Below, one piece after another: positions 35,076-47,058 of a stretch of 64,000 bases of DNA (the first letter of the stretch is position 1; each line of letters begins with the position of its first letter). Position numbers and translations under genes: made by a program. The notes below the pieces were generated by a model that saw nothing but the letters and a program-made list of their open reading frames with translations, had not been told where the DNA came from and searched no databases. The DNA is from Ricinus communis (lineage: Eukaryota; Streptophyta; Magnoliopsida; Malpighiales; Euphorbiaceae): positions 21,118,005 to 21,182,004 of the forward strand of contig NC_063256.1 of the NCBI RefSeq assembly GCF_019578655.1, given 5' to 3'.

Positions 35076-36480
35076 AGCTAACTAGGACAAACAAAGAGGG
35101 GCTAAAAATGGTGGCTCAGATTCCTTGTGGTGACCCTAACTTTCCCCCTCCCTAAATAGGAGATTGGGCTTTGAAAAATTAGGTATGTGCCGAGAAGGGA
35201 TTAGGCACCCTAACACACCTGGACATAGAGTCCAGCCTGCATTAAACTCTAAGTCTTTTGGCTTCCCTTATCATACTAACTTAGCTCGGTTACTACCCTT
35301 TTTATTACGATGATATTTGATTATCTTTATTTAGAGATGTATGAGTGAGAGATAGAAGATACTAACCTAGCATTCATCTACCTAAATGGAAGGCACATTA
35401 GTGTCGCTAATCCTAAGGAGAGGTACATTTGTACCTTAGATTTTATCTGACTTATGAAGATGAACAAGTTAGAGCTGGTTTTATTTCGCATATAGGTGCC
35501 AAGTTAATTTTATCTTAGGTTAACTTAAGTGAGAAAAATGGAAGGCAAAAACTCACTTTGATGAGTTGATTCATTTTAGTAGGCATGTGAGGTAATCAAT
35601 TAACCTAATCTGGTTTACCTTTAACATGTGAGGCTAAATCTAATCATACCAAATAATCAACAAATTTAACATAAAGAAAGGGAAAAGAGGAATTAATGGG
35701 GTAGAAACTGGATAAAAAATTACAAAAGGGGAATTAGCTAGCACCATATATAATTCAAACCCACACATAAATAAATAAGCACATAAGTAGTTAAATCCAT
35801 ATTTAACTTAAACTAAGGATGATCCTCATTAGAAGATTAAGTCAACCATAATAGTTCTTACCTTTGGTAAAAGAGGTAAAGGAGTGAGCTTTGATAAGAA
35901 GAAAGTTTTCTAAGCTTTTTAAACACCAAGAGGACGTCCAAAGGCTTATGGAATGGAGAAAAATGATCCTACAAAAGAGACACAGTGAGTAAAAATAGAT
36001 TTTGGGGTGTTTTGGTTTTAATTATAGGAAAGAAAAGGGGAATAAAGTGTAGGTATTTTTAAAGCTAAAGGTGAGGGCTAAAGGATGGTTTTTGGGTTCT
36101 AAGTTGCTGGAGCAGCTTAAAAACGGTGACTTGAAGTGGGTTTTTAGGTAATAGGCATAAGTATGGATAGTTTTTAGGTGTTTATGTGCTTTATCGCAGT
36201 GTTGACCAGAGATACTGACATGAACAAATCTTATGCGGCTTTACCCACCTACTTTCGAAATGCTTCTTATCTAGTTATCTTTATTTGTGTTATGTATGTA
36301 TTTTTTTCTTTGCTTTGTTTACTAATACATGCAGATATGGGCCCACGAGCATCAAATGATCTTGATTAGATGCCCTACTCTCGGTGAGCCAACTATACCC
36401 TTCCTCATCTAGTGGATCGATTCTCGTATCGAGAGCAACTCCTTGCATCAACTGGATGCATATCACTGACGGTTGAACAC
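35076..36480 (-). repeat. Probable Tat-type LTR or leader, minus strand
   Basis: Placed next to the degenerate primer site at about 35055-35072. It contains the phrase GGGATTAGGCACCCTAACAC common in plant gypsy LTRs. The upstream limit is uncertain: the copia LTR copy starts at about 36490. No gene; the open frame at 36178-36369 has no recognisable domain. Confidence 0.4.
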
Positions 36481-36489
36481 CATGCCCTA

Positions 36490-37860
36490 GGCCGAGGTAA
36501 GTATATAAGTGCTTGTTACAAGAACAAGTTCATTGAACACGATCCTACTGAATAGTCCATATGGAATTTACCCCAAATGTCTATGGATAATATTCTTGTG
36601 ACAATCATGTAAGACATGATCCTTAGACTTGAGATGACAGTATATTATCTTATATGAGAATTACTATACTTTAATACTATCTAATGTTCTTCTATCTATG
36701 GAGCGCTCAAGGGATAGTCATTAGGTATACTAAGAGTCATATGAAGATAATAAGTTATAAATAAAGAATTCATTTCCCAAGGTAATATGTCATGGGACCT
36801 TATCCTAATGATTCTTAATGTGCTTTAACATGAAAATTCTTGGCCAAGGTTGTTTGAATGAAGATTATGAAAAGTGTTTCATAGATCTTATTCAAGATGT
36901 TATATGCAATTATCAACAATAAATATGATTAATTCAATTATAGAGTTGACATTTGCATCCATGCTCTACAAATCAATTAGGATAAAAGTACAATGAAAGG
37001 ATTGAGTTACATGTGAGATTGTTCACTGTAAAAGTTGATTAAAGCATTTTAATCTTTCCTCATATTTGGATGGTCATGATGCATTGCTAGATGCCAATCT
37101 TGATATATGAAATATGAACTAAGTTAATTAGAGAATTAATATTGAACTAAAAAAGTTTCATTCATAATTCATAATTCATTGCCAACATGTTAGGAACATT
37201 TTTGGGTCATACACAAATGGGCTTAAAGTCGAGATCAAAATGAGGCTTAAGATTAGACTTAGCGTATATATATTGGGCCTAATTAAGAGTTAATTAGTTT
37301 AATATATATTGTGCTATGATATTCGGCTATAAGGGCCCTATAACTATGCTTATGTATTAATTAAGTTAACTTAGTCTAAATAAGCCCAATTAAGGCTCAA
37401 CTTAAGAGTAAAGCCTTGCTTGTTATAAGACTAGGTTAAATCCCATGTATATATATGGAATATGATGGGTGGCTAGGGTGGATGTGTGAATAGAGGATGC
37501 CATAAATAATTAATTAATAAAATTAATTAAGATTCAACCTAGCTTAGAACTAGAATTCACTCCTCATCATCTATACTCTCTCTCTTGTTAAGGATTATTC
37601 ATAGGAGATTCCAACTTTGAAGCTTGTGCGAATTACCATTATAGGCTGGTCATTTAGTAGCTTTAAAATGCATCAATCATCCTTGAAGAATCAAGAAATA
37701 ACAAAGCAAGAAGCACTCCTTGGAATAGGCGACACACACCCTTTGTAAGCCTTCTTTATCTTTCGCTTATTTTGTGTGTTATGACTAGCTAAATTAATGA
37801 GATCCTTGGTGGGAATTAAAAAATAAATTTAAATTACTTTTGTTGTACCTTTTCTTAAGC
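36490..37860 (+). repeat. Copia-type LTR, partial inverted copy of 33081-34710
   Basis: Matches the complement of about 33090-34330 along its length, for example TTGGCCAAGGTTGTTTGAAT here against the complement of 34100-34125, and GATTGATGCATTTTAAAGCT-type sequence near 37670. The LTR start (about 350 bp) is missing. Several indels separate the two copies. Confidence 0.7.
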
Positions 37861-39152
37861 TCCTGCTTGTCCTAAGGGGCCTAACCTTGTGTGTGGTCAA
37901 TCTTTATCCACATGAGGTTACTCCTATAATGAGACTAGAAATTTACTTTATTCTATTTTATTTATTTTCATACTTCACTTTATTTCTATTTTAGTTATTT
38001 AGTTTTTTCCTTAATTTATTTGCTTTATGCTTTATTTATTTTAATTATGTTATGGGTTGTACAATTATTTGATTAACATGTATTTTACTCTTGAATCATT
38101 TTACGTGTTAACCCTTTAGAATGCATGATTAATATTTTTAGAGGAATCCCTCTAAAAATAAGACAAAAATCCTTATACCGAATTCCTTTACTTTTTATTC
38201 ATTTATATTAGGGCCCTTAAGGCTATTGTTTGTTTAGCCCTCCATGATTTTTTCTGATTTTTCTTAAACCCTTTCTAGTTTTCTATTCTCCTTACCTCCT
38301 TCTTTGTGTGTGTATTTTTATACTTTATGAATATGCCTCAAATATAATAAAGGATAAAATTGGACTTAGCAATTGTTGTGATCATTGCCAGCACATATTT
38401 TCCGGATTTAGGTATTGAGAAATTATGAAAAACCTAATGATGAAAGTTATTATTTCTCCTAAGTTTCACGAAGTTGGGGAAGGTCAAAATCTCAATTAGG
38501 GTCATAATTAATTGAGCTAAATATTATGTTCGAAAATCAAATTAGGCTAAATTGACTAAAAAATTAAGTTTTAGGGGTAAAATTAGTCAAATGGCCAAGT
38601 TCGAGGGCTAAATCGTAAATTTTCATTAGTCTGCCAACATTTAGAGCCAATCGGCTCTATGTATAGCCGAGCGGTTATACACTGAGCTGAGCGGCTCTAT
38701 GCAGTGCCGGTTAGCTTAAAACTCAATTTTTGTGGTTGTTTTTTTTATGTATTTCCGATTTTAAACACCTATAACCCTCAAAATCGACTTTTTAAAATAA
38801 ATTTTATCAATAATTATCTAATTTTTTAATTATTAAATGGGTATTATCCTATATTATTAAGAAAGTCAATATTTATCGATTAGGAAAGAAGATTTTGATT
38901 AAGCCATTTTTATTTTTAATTCTTGAAATTATTGATAATTAAATGGAAAGTATATATAAGTCTAGTTTCTTTATGGAATCTAGAAATGTTGTTCAATTAG
39001 TAAAAGTATCTTGGAAAATTACTCTGGCGGTGACTCCCTTTATCCATGCTAGTCTTTGTGACTAGTTAGGTGTTTCTGATTAGGTTGAAAAGCCTTGCAG
39101 TATCGTAGTTGCTAGAGACACTTAGGTGCACGCCCGTAACATCGCCTACAGT
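37861..39152 (+). repeat. LTR (3' part) of Tat/Ogre-like element
   Basis: Precedes a primer-binding site and a Tat-type gag. Its U5 side reads GCCCGTAACATCGCCTACA, ending in CA at 39152. It shares phrases with 18100-18430. It includes AGCCGATCGGCTCTAT-like repeats (GAGCGGCTCTATG, CAATCGGCTCTATG) near 38645-38705. The start could not be fixed because the inverted copia LTR lies against it. Confidence 0.55.
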
Positions 39153-39171
39153 GGTGACTCCTCTACGGATA
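39153..39171 (+). promoter_or_regulatory. Primer-binding site of Tat/Ogre-like element
   Basis: GTGGTGACTCCTCTACGGA directly follows the LTR end. It is a mutated form of TGGTGACTCCACTGGGGA, the site complementary to a tRNA-Arg 3' end used by Ogre/Tat elements. Confidence 0.6.
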
Positions 39172-39952
39172 AGAGAAGTTCATTCCAGTGTATCCATATT
39201 TTTAATTTTATTATTTAACGGTTTAATCTTGCATCACTGCACCATTTTCACACATTGTGCCCTTTGGTCCCTATAGCCTAGATGGTGTCGGTTAGTAGTT
39301 TTCTAGTTCTGTTCAAACCTTGGAATTACAATACTGGTTAACCATCACTCATAAGTAATAAGTAAGTTTCCTTCATTGCATAGACCCTTGAGCGGAGAGA
39401 CGACGAAAGGAAGGAGTTCTTGTGGGAGCCTTTTATACTTACCTAAGACTTAGCTCATGGTATTGACAATAGTAATCTCCCCTAAGAACCCATTTGCATT
39501 CTATATGAGGTATTCTCTCTTATAAATGTTTAAGCCCACATCCTGGAGGGCCTTAGCCTAAGACATGTGATGTCAGGCCTTAAGCCCGAAATATGCAGGC
39601 TTTATACTTATATTTGAAAATATCAACTTATTTGCTTTAATTTTCTTTGAGAGTTTATGGCATGCGCGTCGGGACTACCATCCCCTATTGATAGTAGGCC
39701 CAAGCATAAAATCCTAGGAAAGAATGATTCATCTTGTACCGTGTGAGGGAATAATAAGGTTGGAAGGATGGTTGTACTATACTTTGTCTTTGTGTTTTCT
39801 AACCTTTATCTTTTTGCATCTCACATGCATCATGCATAGCATACATCTTATGCATCACTCTAACTCCTTGTTTTGAAGCCATCTTAGATTATCATCCTTA
39901 GTTTTGATAAGACAAGAAGGGTAAGAGCCCAAGAAGTCCACTACTTTCGAAG
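39172..39952 (+). other. 5' untranslated leader of Tat/Ogre-like element
   Basis: No gene. Between primer site and gag, as expected for the long leaders of these elements. Nothing else recognised. Confidence 0.4.
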
Positions 39953-40918
39953 ATGGTCCACGAGCAAGACATTGATGCTATTAAGACTATAATCATGGCT
40001 GACCTAAGCATTATGATCCGAGAGGAACTCCAGCAAGCTTTGGCTGAGATTCTTAGGGAACAAACTATCCAAAAGATTACTACTGCCCCTGCAACTACTG
40101 TAACAACTACTAGTAATGAAGAAGCACCTGGTAAACACCTGTAGAATTAGATGACTAAATATCAGAACAAGCTAAGAAAGAGTTTGCTCTTACTATAAAA
40201 GTTGTTGGAATCCGAGATTGTGCATAATCTGACTAAAAGACTCGACAAGATGCAAGATATGCTGAAAGACCAAGGTTTAGATTCAACCTTTGATCTCAAT
40301 GAATTAATAGTGATTAGAGAACTTGCCAAATTTCAAATGCCTGAAATGCAAAAGTTTGATAGGACCGGAGATCCAAAGGTGCATTTGAATCAATATGCTA
40401 CTATCATGAGTACTGCTCATTTAGCTAAGACCCAAATCATCATGTTATTTGTAGTCTCATCAAAAGGGCTAACTGTGAACTGGTACAATAGGTTGGAAAA
40501 GCCCATTAAGTCTGATTGGAAAAAAAAACTTTATGATGCTTTTGTATAGCAGTATGACTATAATGCTCACTTAGAAGTCTCTATAAGAGATTTAGAATTA
40601 ACAAAGCAAAAGCCCAATGAGTTTTTTTCTAACTTCTTGACTAGATAGAAAAATAAAGCAGGGTCAATAATGAACAAACCTTTTGAAAAGGATCAAATCT
40701 GAATGGTAATTTGAAATATTCTCCCATCTTAGATGGAAAAGCTTCAAATGATGAATCCCAAGACCTTTGCAGGCTTGTATCATAATGGCTTACAACTAGA
40801 GAAAATTGAAAATGCTAGAGCTGAAAGATACATGGAAGATTATGAAGCTACAATTATTGAAAAGCTACAATTTGAAGATGATGAAGCTTCACAAGATTCA
40901 GCTCTTGATTTGTTTTAA
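39953..40918 (+). pseudogene. gag of Tat/Ogre-like element
   Basis: The open frame from ATG 39953 encodes a charged N-terminus (DLSIMIREELQQALAEILRE), stops at 40144, and continues with LTKRLDKMQDMLKDQGLD and the signature FQMPEMQKFDRTGDPKVHLN near 40330-40390. Then come VNWYNRLEKPIKSDWKKKLY and, in a later frame, NPKTFAGLYHNGLQLEKIEN. This order is the retrotrans_gag capsid domain of Ogre/Tat elements. The capsid domain is nearly complete but has stops near 40144, 40549, 40648 and 40700. No zinc knuckle, protease or pol was recognised downstream, so the element seems to be deleted after gag. Confidence 0.8.
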
Positions 40919-42790
40919 AATAATGACATGATTATGCTTTTAGGATCAATGAAATAACTCTAACTTTTTGCTTGTTTGATGTTTATCTTAATGGTATTAT
41001 GCATGATAATGCTTACTACATGAGTATGTTTGACATTAATTTGAATTGATTTATTTAATTTGGGCATAAATGATAATTACAGTTATTTCTACTACACGCA
41101 ATATAATTCTTGAAGAGAGAAAAAAATGAGAGAATAAAAAAAGAAAAAAGAAAAAAGAGATAGTATTTGACACGCAAGATTGAATTCAAGATAGTATAGT
41201 CATTCAACACACTAGAGGCGAAGCAAGAAGGCCAAGTTCATCCCTCATCACAACCTTGAAGCAGGGAATCCTGAAGATTAGAAGAGATTAATCATTACTA
41301 CTCTAAATTTGAATTATGCAAGGTCGATTACATATTGACTCCAAAAGAAATTTTAGATCGAGCTAGATACTTCCATATTAAAGAAAGAAAAGATTAAGCC
41401 TAAGATGCTGAAAGGAGTTCAAATCCCGATGGAATAAGTTCATAAGTCAATATGTACTATTTTAGATATTATCTTTGAGAAAAAAAAAAGAAAAAAGAAA
41501 AAATAGAAAACTAAGTCCTGATGATTAGAAGACCTGTATAGGCTAGTTATGCAAAAGTTAAGAAAATAAATTGAGGAAAATATTCAACTAAAAAATTCGA
41601 ATAGACTAGTTGATAACAAGAGTAGTATTATATGAAATAGAAAATATACTCGTTTGTACCCTTATTAAATGAATAAAATATGATTAGAATTTTTGTTAAA
41701 CTTGCACATCAATTTTTATTGGTTGTACGCTACTAGAAGGAAAAACAAAATAAGAAGCAAAATCTATAAGATCTAAATAGAAAAAGGATTTTTTTTTTTC
41801 AAATTTTGTTCTTGTGTTTCTTGCAGGAACACCTAAGAAGTTGTAACACTCAAGCTTCCATCAATCTTGGCATTACGCTTAATGAATAAGCACAGCTACA
41901 GTCTTTCAACCTTGTCTCAAGGGAAGTCCTAAAAATCAATCAAATCATCTGTAAGATTGTGAGTGGTTCAGTTCACACTTCTCAAGCAATCAAATCTAAA
42001 AAAAGAAACAAAAATGAAAGAGAAAAGCCTACTAAATTGAAAACCTAAAAGAGCGGATTAGGCAAAAATGAAGTCTGCTAAGTTGAAAACCCGAAAGGGA
42101 GGCTTAGAAAAAAGTTAAGACATTAGTTTATCTATATGAGACTATGGTAAGCCAACTGTCATTGCACAAGTATCAGTATAGCCCTAAGGCAAAATGATTT
42201 AGTCCTTGTACGCTTGAGTTATCTTTAGATCTATACTTCCTATCATCATTATAACTTTCAGATTTTTGATATGCATCATCTTCATCATTTTCTATCGACC
42301 ATTAGGCTCCATGCCATGTGCCCAAAGAGCAGGCGATTAAACTCTTGAAGTGTTGATGCTGATGGGCACTGGAATGCCTCTGTCCAAACTAAAGGATGAT
42401 TTTAGATGCATTATATGTCATGCTTCACATGCATATCACACACTCTCATTAATTTTTACTTGATGTAATCTCTTTATACTTGTATATGTACCACTAACCT
42501 ATATAAAAAGTTCAGAAGAAAGAAAATGCTCAACGAATATGAATCTAGCTGCAATAAGTGTTGATACACTCAATTTACTTTCCAAAGTGAAAGTTTACTA
42601 GCCTATTTTTTTTTAAAAATAGAGAATCAAAAAATTGTCACACATCCCAAAGTAGAAGTAATTCAAGAGAGTAAAGCACATACCATTCCAACACTGGGAA
42701 GTGGAAAATTTACCAAATCACAACTCGAAGCGGAAATTACAACATAATTGTGTCCCAAAGCGAAAAGTGATTAAGAAACTAAAAGGAAGT
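40919..42790 (+). other. Decayed internal or 3' region of Tat/Ogre-like element
   Basis: A/G-rich sequence with AAAAAAGAAAAAAGAGATAG-type runs (41130-41160 and 41490-41505). 42025-42110 holds two 45-bp repeats of the type CTACTAAATTGAAAACCTAA and CTGCTAAGTTGAAAACCCGA, a phrase that occurs in the 3' regions of Tat/Ogre elements. No open coding frame of note. Confidence 0.5.
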
Positions 42791-42804
42791 CTCTACAAAT
42801 ATAA

Positions 42805-42955
42805 ACATCAACCGTGGTTCCCAAATTAATAGGCGTGATCCCTAAATCATTGAGTGTGGTTAATAAATCAGCAGGTGTGGTTACTAATTCAGCGAGCATA
42901 GTTACCAAATCTGCGAGCGTGGTTCCCAAATCAAAGGGCATTTGTTCCCAAATCA
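42805..42955 (+). repeat. 24-bp minisatellite
   Basis: Six or so degenerate units like GTGGTTCCCAAATCAGCGAGC, each 24 bp, so the translation repeats every 8 residues (VVPKSxSV-type). Probably a feature of the Tat/Ogre 3' region rather than a gene. Confidence 0.65.
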
Positions 42956-43512
42956 GTTGGAGGGAGGCCTCAGGAGGTGCCAGGTTCCCTTATCTCCTCC
43001 TTTTTTAATTTTTTGGATGGCAGACCTTGTTGGGGAGGAGTTAGCGGAGTGTCTAATGGGGTATGATAAGCCCGAGGATCTTAGCATCTGATCTCGGCGG
43101 ATGGATTATACTTTGCTCATCCCTTATCTATTGGGGGTCGTGCGCTTAGGCGATGATACTGTGGCTTAGGTATTTTCTTGGATTTATTTAGAATTCTCCT
43201 TTTGTATTATTTCTTTTACAGTTTCTCAACTAGGCTCATACTGCTCGTGATCCAACTGAGAGGCAGTCTGCTCGATGTCCTAGGCCTTCCCACATTTCAA
43301 GCTCCTATGTTGATGCTATGTCCTAGGCACCCCTTACAACCACATTTGATGTGGTTTCGGCGAGTATTTCATTCCCTCCAGATTCGATAGTCTTGTATCA
43401 AAGCCCATACGGTATGATGGAGCACCAGCTTGCCATGGAGCAATGCCTCCCTCCGGAGTTCACTTTGAGTACTTGCACTCATGTAATCGCTAAAGTGCTT
43501 ACAGCTAAACAT
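42956..43512. other. Unassigned sequence before CACTA element 2
   Basis: Slightly GC-richer than its surroundings. No domain recognised in any frame; 43178-43390 is open but has no recognisable motif. Confidence 0.3.
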
Positions 43513-43744
43513 CAGTGTTGTTGTTGTTTTAATGAGCTTTTAGTGATGAATAGTATTCATCGCTAATTTCCACGTAGTTCTTTTGTTTATATGTTATTCA
43601 CTGATGGATTGACATCCATCACAGTAAACTTTATAGAAATGGCAAGGAGCAATACCATTTAGCTTAAGACTTGACGACAAACAAGGTCCATCGCTAATGT
43701 GCAAGATTAGAACACATCATTGCGATCTTCTTCTTCCTTATTCT

Positions 43745-43935
43745 AAAATCTAAAATCACATCTCTCATTTTTTTCCTCTCTCTCACTGTTGCAGACCCAT
43801 TTCTCTCTCTCTCTCTCTCTCTCACTGTTGCAGACCCATTTCTCTCTCTCTCTCTCTCACTCTTACTCTCACTCTATTCTATCTCTCTCTTCTACCCTTT
43901 CTCTCTCTTGCGCTCTCTCTCACCGTTACTCTCCC
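43745..43935. repeat. (TC)n microsatellite with a 50-bp tandem duplication
   Basis: Long TCTCTC runs; the phrase CTCACTGTTGCAGACCCATT appears twice about 50 bp apart. Confidence 0.8.
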
Positions 43936-44339
43936 TCTCTTTAGGTCGTTATAGGTAAGAAACATATCCTTATATTGTAGTTTAATTTGTTTATTGATTT
44001 TTAAATTTTTTTTTATTTATTTGTTTCTTTTAAGGAATTTGGTAGACCTAATTTGTAGGGAATTAGCATTTACATCACAAGTTAGTTTTTAATTTCTTTG
44101 TCCTCTAATGAATTGTTAGCATTTCTTTTTATTAGAATTAATATTTTTTTTTAAATTAACATTTAAAGAATAAGAATAAAATTAACAGTTAAAAAAAACC
44201 AGTGAAAAATTGGAATTGTCAATTAGTTGTACTCTACAAATAAATTTAAGGATATGTTTCTAACGTGAATGTTAGAGTAGTTTATTTGATTAGGGTTTTC
44301 TTTGATTTTGTTAGAATAGAAAAATTATAAGTTAGAAGT

Positions 44340-44700
44340 ATATAGATGAAAAAATTATGTAATATCAAAGGTAAATATAATTTTATAATAAAAATTTGAA
44401 AAAGAAAAAAAAAGCTAATTATGTGAAGTAGAAAAAAAAAAAGAATGCGATGAGAAAAAGATAAAAGTAAAAGTTTATATAAAAGTTCTAGGTATATATA
44501 ATTTTATGATAAAAATCTAGAAAAGAAAAAAAAGAATAGCCAATTATGTTACTTAGAAAAAAAATAATGAAATTACCATGAGAAAAAGATAGAAATAAAA
44601 ATTGATGTAATAACATTTGTAAATATAATTTTATAATAAATTTAGAAAAAAGAAAAGAAAAGAATAGTCAATTATGTTTACTAGAAAAAACAAAAAACAT
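44340..44700. repeat. A-rich tandem repeat, about 120-bp period
   Basis: Three units of the type AAATATAATTTTATAATAAA followed by a GAAAAAGAAAAAA run and CCAATTATGT. Confidence 0.6.
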
Positions 44701-44777
44701 GCGCAATTGGATCTTATACAAAAGGCCAAATGTAGTGGTTATTAATATTTTGAAATTATTATGATGCTTGTTTGATA

Positions 44778-45315
44778 TTGGTTCGTACTTTGCAGGGTAT
44801 GTGGTAATCCAAGGAGAATTGGGGCGAAGGACATATCTTTATTTTTTAGAAGTGATTTTTGTTTTCTTGAAATTATTATTTTGTGTTTTATATATTTGTA
44901 TGTACTTTGTCAGTTATTTGGTCACCCAAGGAGAACTGGGGCCAAAGACATAATACAATTTTTTAAAGAAGTGCTTATTTACGCTATTAATACTATATAT
45001 TATTATCCGACGTGTATGAAATTAAATTATTATTAGAAAATGAATCCATTTTACACGACGATAACGAGTGTGCATAGGGAAGGTTTTATCAAATTTTTGG
45101 TAGAATGCTTAGAATAACTTGTTAAAATTAAATTATTTATTAGAAAATTGACCTGTTTTATAGGAAGAGTACATGTGTGCATAGGAGAGGTTCTGCCGAA
45201 TTTTCGGTAGAATGCTTAGATAATTTATTTAAAATTAAATTATTTATTAAAAAATAGACCCATTTTACGAGAAGAATACGTATGCATAGGGGTGGTTTTG
45301 CTGAATTTTTAGTAG
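44778..45315 (+). repeat. Tandem repeats in the 5' part of CACTA element 2
   Basis: 44783-44950 has two copies, about 117 bp apart, of a GTACTTTGCAGGGTATGTGG / CCAAGGAGAATTGGGG phrase. 44995-45315 has three units of about 105 bp containing GTGTGCATAGGGAAGG and TTTTTGGTAGAATGCTTAGA. The second family recurs at 58866-58950. Confidence 0.65.
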
Positions 45316-45407
45316 AACACTTAAAATAATTTTTTATTTTTAACATTAATACAATATAAATAAAATAAAAAAACTAAATGCAACTATATATTATTAAGCA
45401 AGTGTAT

Positions 45408-46890
45408 TGATATGCATCATTTTATACATATTTACATGCCCAATTGTTTATATTTTTGTGCATAGTTATCTTGTTTTATGCCAGAATCACCTGTGTTTTG
45501 GTTTCTTTCACGTTTCAGGTCATTATCGAGGAACATTATCAGTAATCGAGGGAAATACGCGCAATTACGGACTAGAATCCATCAAATTGAGCAAGGACTA
45601 GCATTCCGAGGTTGAGCACTGCCTGGACTCTGGCCGTGCTGAACCATCAAATAGTTTCCCTTTAATAGTGCCATTTTGGCACGGTTTCCAAAGCCATCAT
45701 GGCCTCCACCATAGCCCCTAGTGGCTCAACATCGGCTAGGGCACGGCCAGGAAGAAGTTAACAGATGCGGAACGTGGAGGTCCAGCACGGCCTGGACTTT
45801 GCCTGTGCTGATCAGCACGAGCTTGACCACGGCCGTGCTGAAAGAACTATATAGGCAAAAATGATTTGCTAAATTAGGGTTTGATTTTCTGACTTGATTT
45901 CATATATACAAGCTTAAACCATCTTCTTCCAGACTTCAATGCTCAACCTTAGAAGATCATTTCATCTATTGAAGGAAGGATAGGATTACAATTGTTTTAA
46001 CATCAAATTGAAGATCAAGACAAGATTTGGGAGCATTCAAGAGGCAAATTAGGGTTTACTATTCTGAATTGGGAATTTAGGATTTTTCATCCAACTTGAA
46101 GAAGAAAGGTGTACATGCCTTCAATTTACTTTTCTAAATCTATTCTTTACTTTGTGTTGCTTATTAATATGAGTAACTAAATTTGTCAAACCCATTGGGG
46201 TTCCTATGCTGTTGGATTGATTTTAATGCTTATGAGATTTTGTTTATCAATGCTTAACCTTCTTGCTTTCATTATTAATGAGAAATCATTTTATTCATGA
46301 GACATTGTGAGTTGTGGTATTCAGATTGCTTTATGTAATTAAGAAATTCATTTAGTAATTGAAAATTTGAATAGCAAGAACTGGTTAATAATCACTTAGA
46401 GATAAGGGTAATTGACTAGCCGGATTAAGAATTAATAAAGCTTAATAGAGGCAGGTTAAAGCTTAATGCTAATCAAATAATCGATCGTTAGGAAGAGATT
46501 CCAACTTTAGGTTATTAGGTTTAGGAATTAGGTTATCTCGAGAGGGAGACCGAATTCAGTTAAGAATTCATCCACGGGTAATTACAATTGGTAATCAATA
46601 TAATCTCTATCTTCACTAAAATCCAACTAGCTTAGGTCCTCTAGGGTTTGCTTTTTCCTTCGAGTGTTTTCCTAAATCCTTTCAGATTATTTGACACTTA
46701 GTTAATCGTTTGTTCATATTTAATCATAGCATAATACTCCATCGATTTTGTTCAAGTCAGATAATATAAGACGCTGCAGTAGGTCTAGGATCACCCTTTC
46801 CCGAGAATACGACCTTAATACTCATCATTTGTACTAGTTTGCATCGATAGGTTCACTGTCTTAGATTTTAGCTACACAAATAGCCTATCA
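45408..46890 (+). repeat. 5' LTR of Athila-like element 2
   Basis: Starts TGATATGCATC and ends TAGCCTATCA; 1483 bp. The U3 part carries repeated CAGCACGG / CCGTGCTG inverted motifs (45600-45840). A TATA-like ACTATATAGGC is at about 45847. Confidence 0.9.
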
Positions 46891-46896
46891 AGTTTT

Positions 46897-46914
46897 TGGC
46901 ACCGTTGCCGGGGA
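46897..46914 (+). promoter_or_regulatory. Primer-binding site, tRNA-Asp type
   Basis: TGGCACCGTTGCCGGGGA differs by one base from the complement of the plant tRNA-Asp 3' end and lies 6 nt after the LTR. Confidence 0.85.
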
Positions 46915-47058
46915 ACTTTTTGTGTGAACTAGAGTGAATTTGTGTTTTTGTTAATTTAGCCATATTTATTTTTCTATCTTTATTTTGCTTTATTTTATTC
47001 TTTTATTGTTTTAACTACTTTTGTTCTTTGGTTGCTACCTTCCATTCTTAGGTAGTTT

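Noticed and set aside
36178..36369. Membrane-protein-like small frame
   Set aside because: A hydrophobic stretch from T-rich DNA in a decayed LTR region; no start context or homologous copy.
42805..42955. CRISPR-like array
   Set aside because: The units are contiguous and degenerate with no unique spacers, and the context is a plant retroelement; it is a minisatellite.
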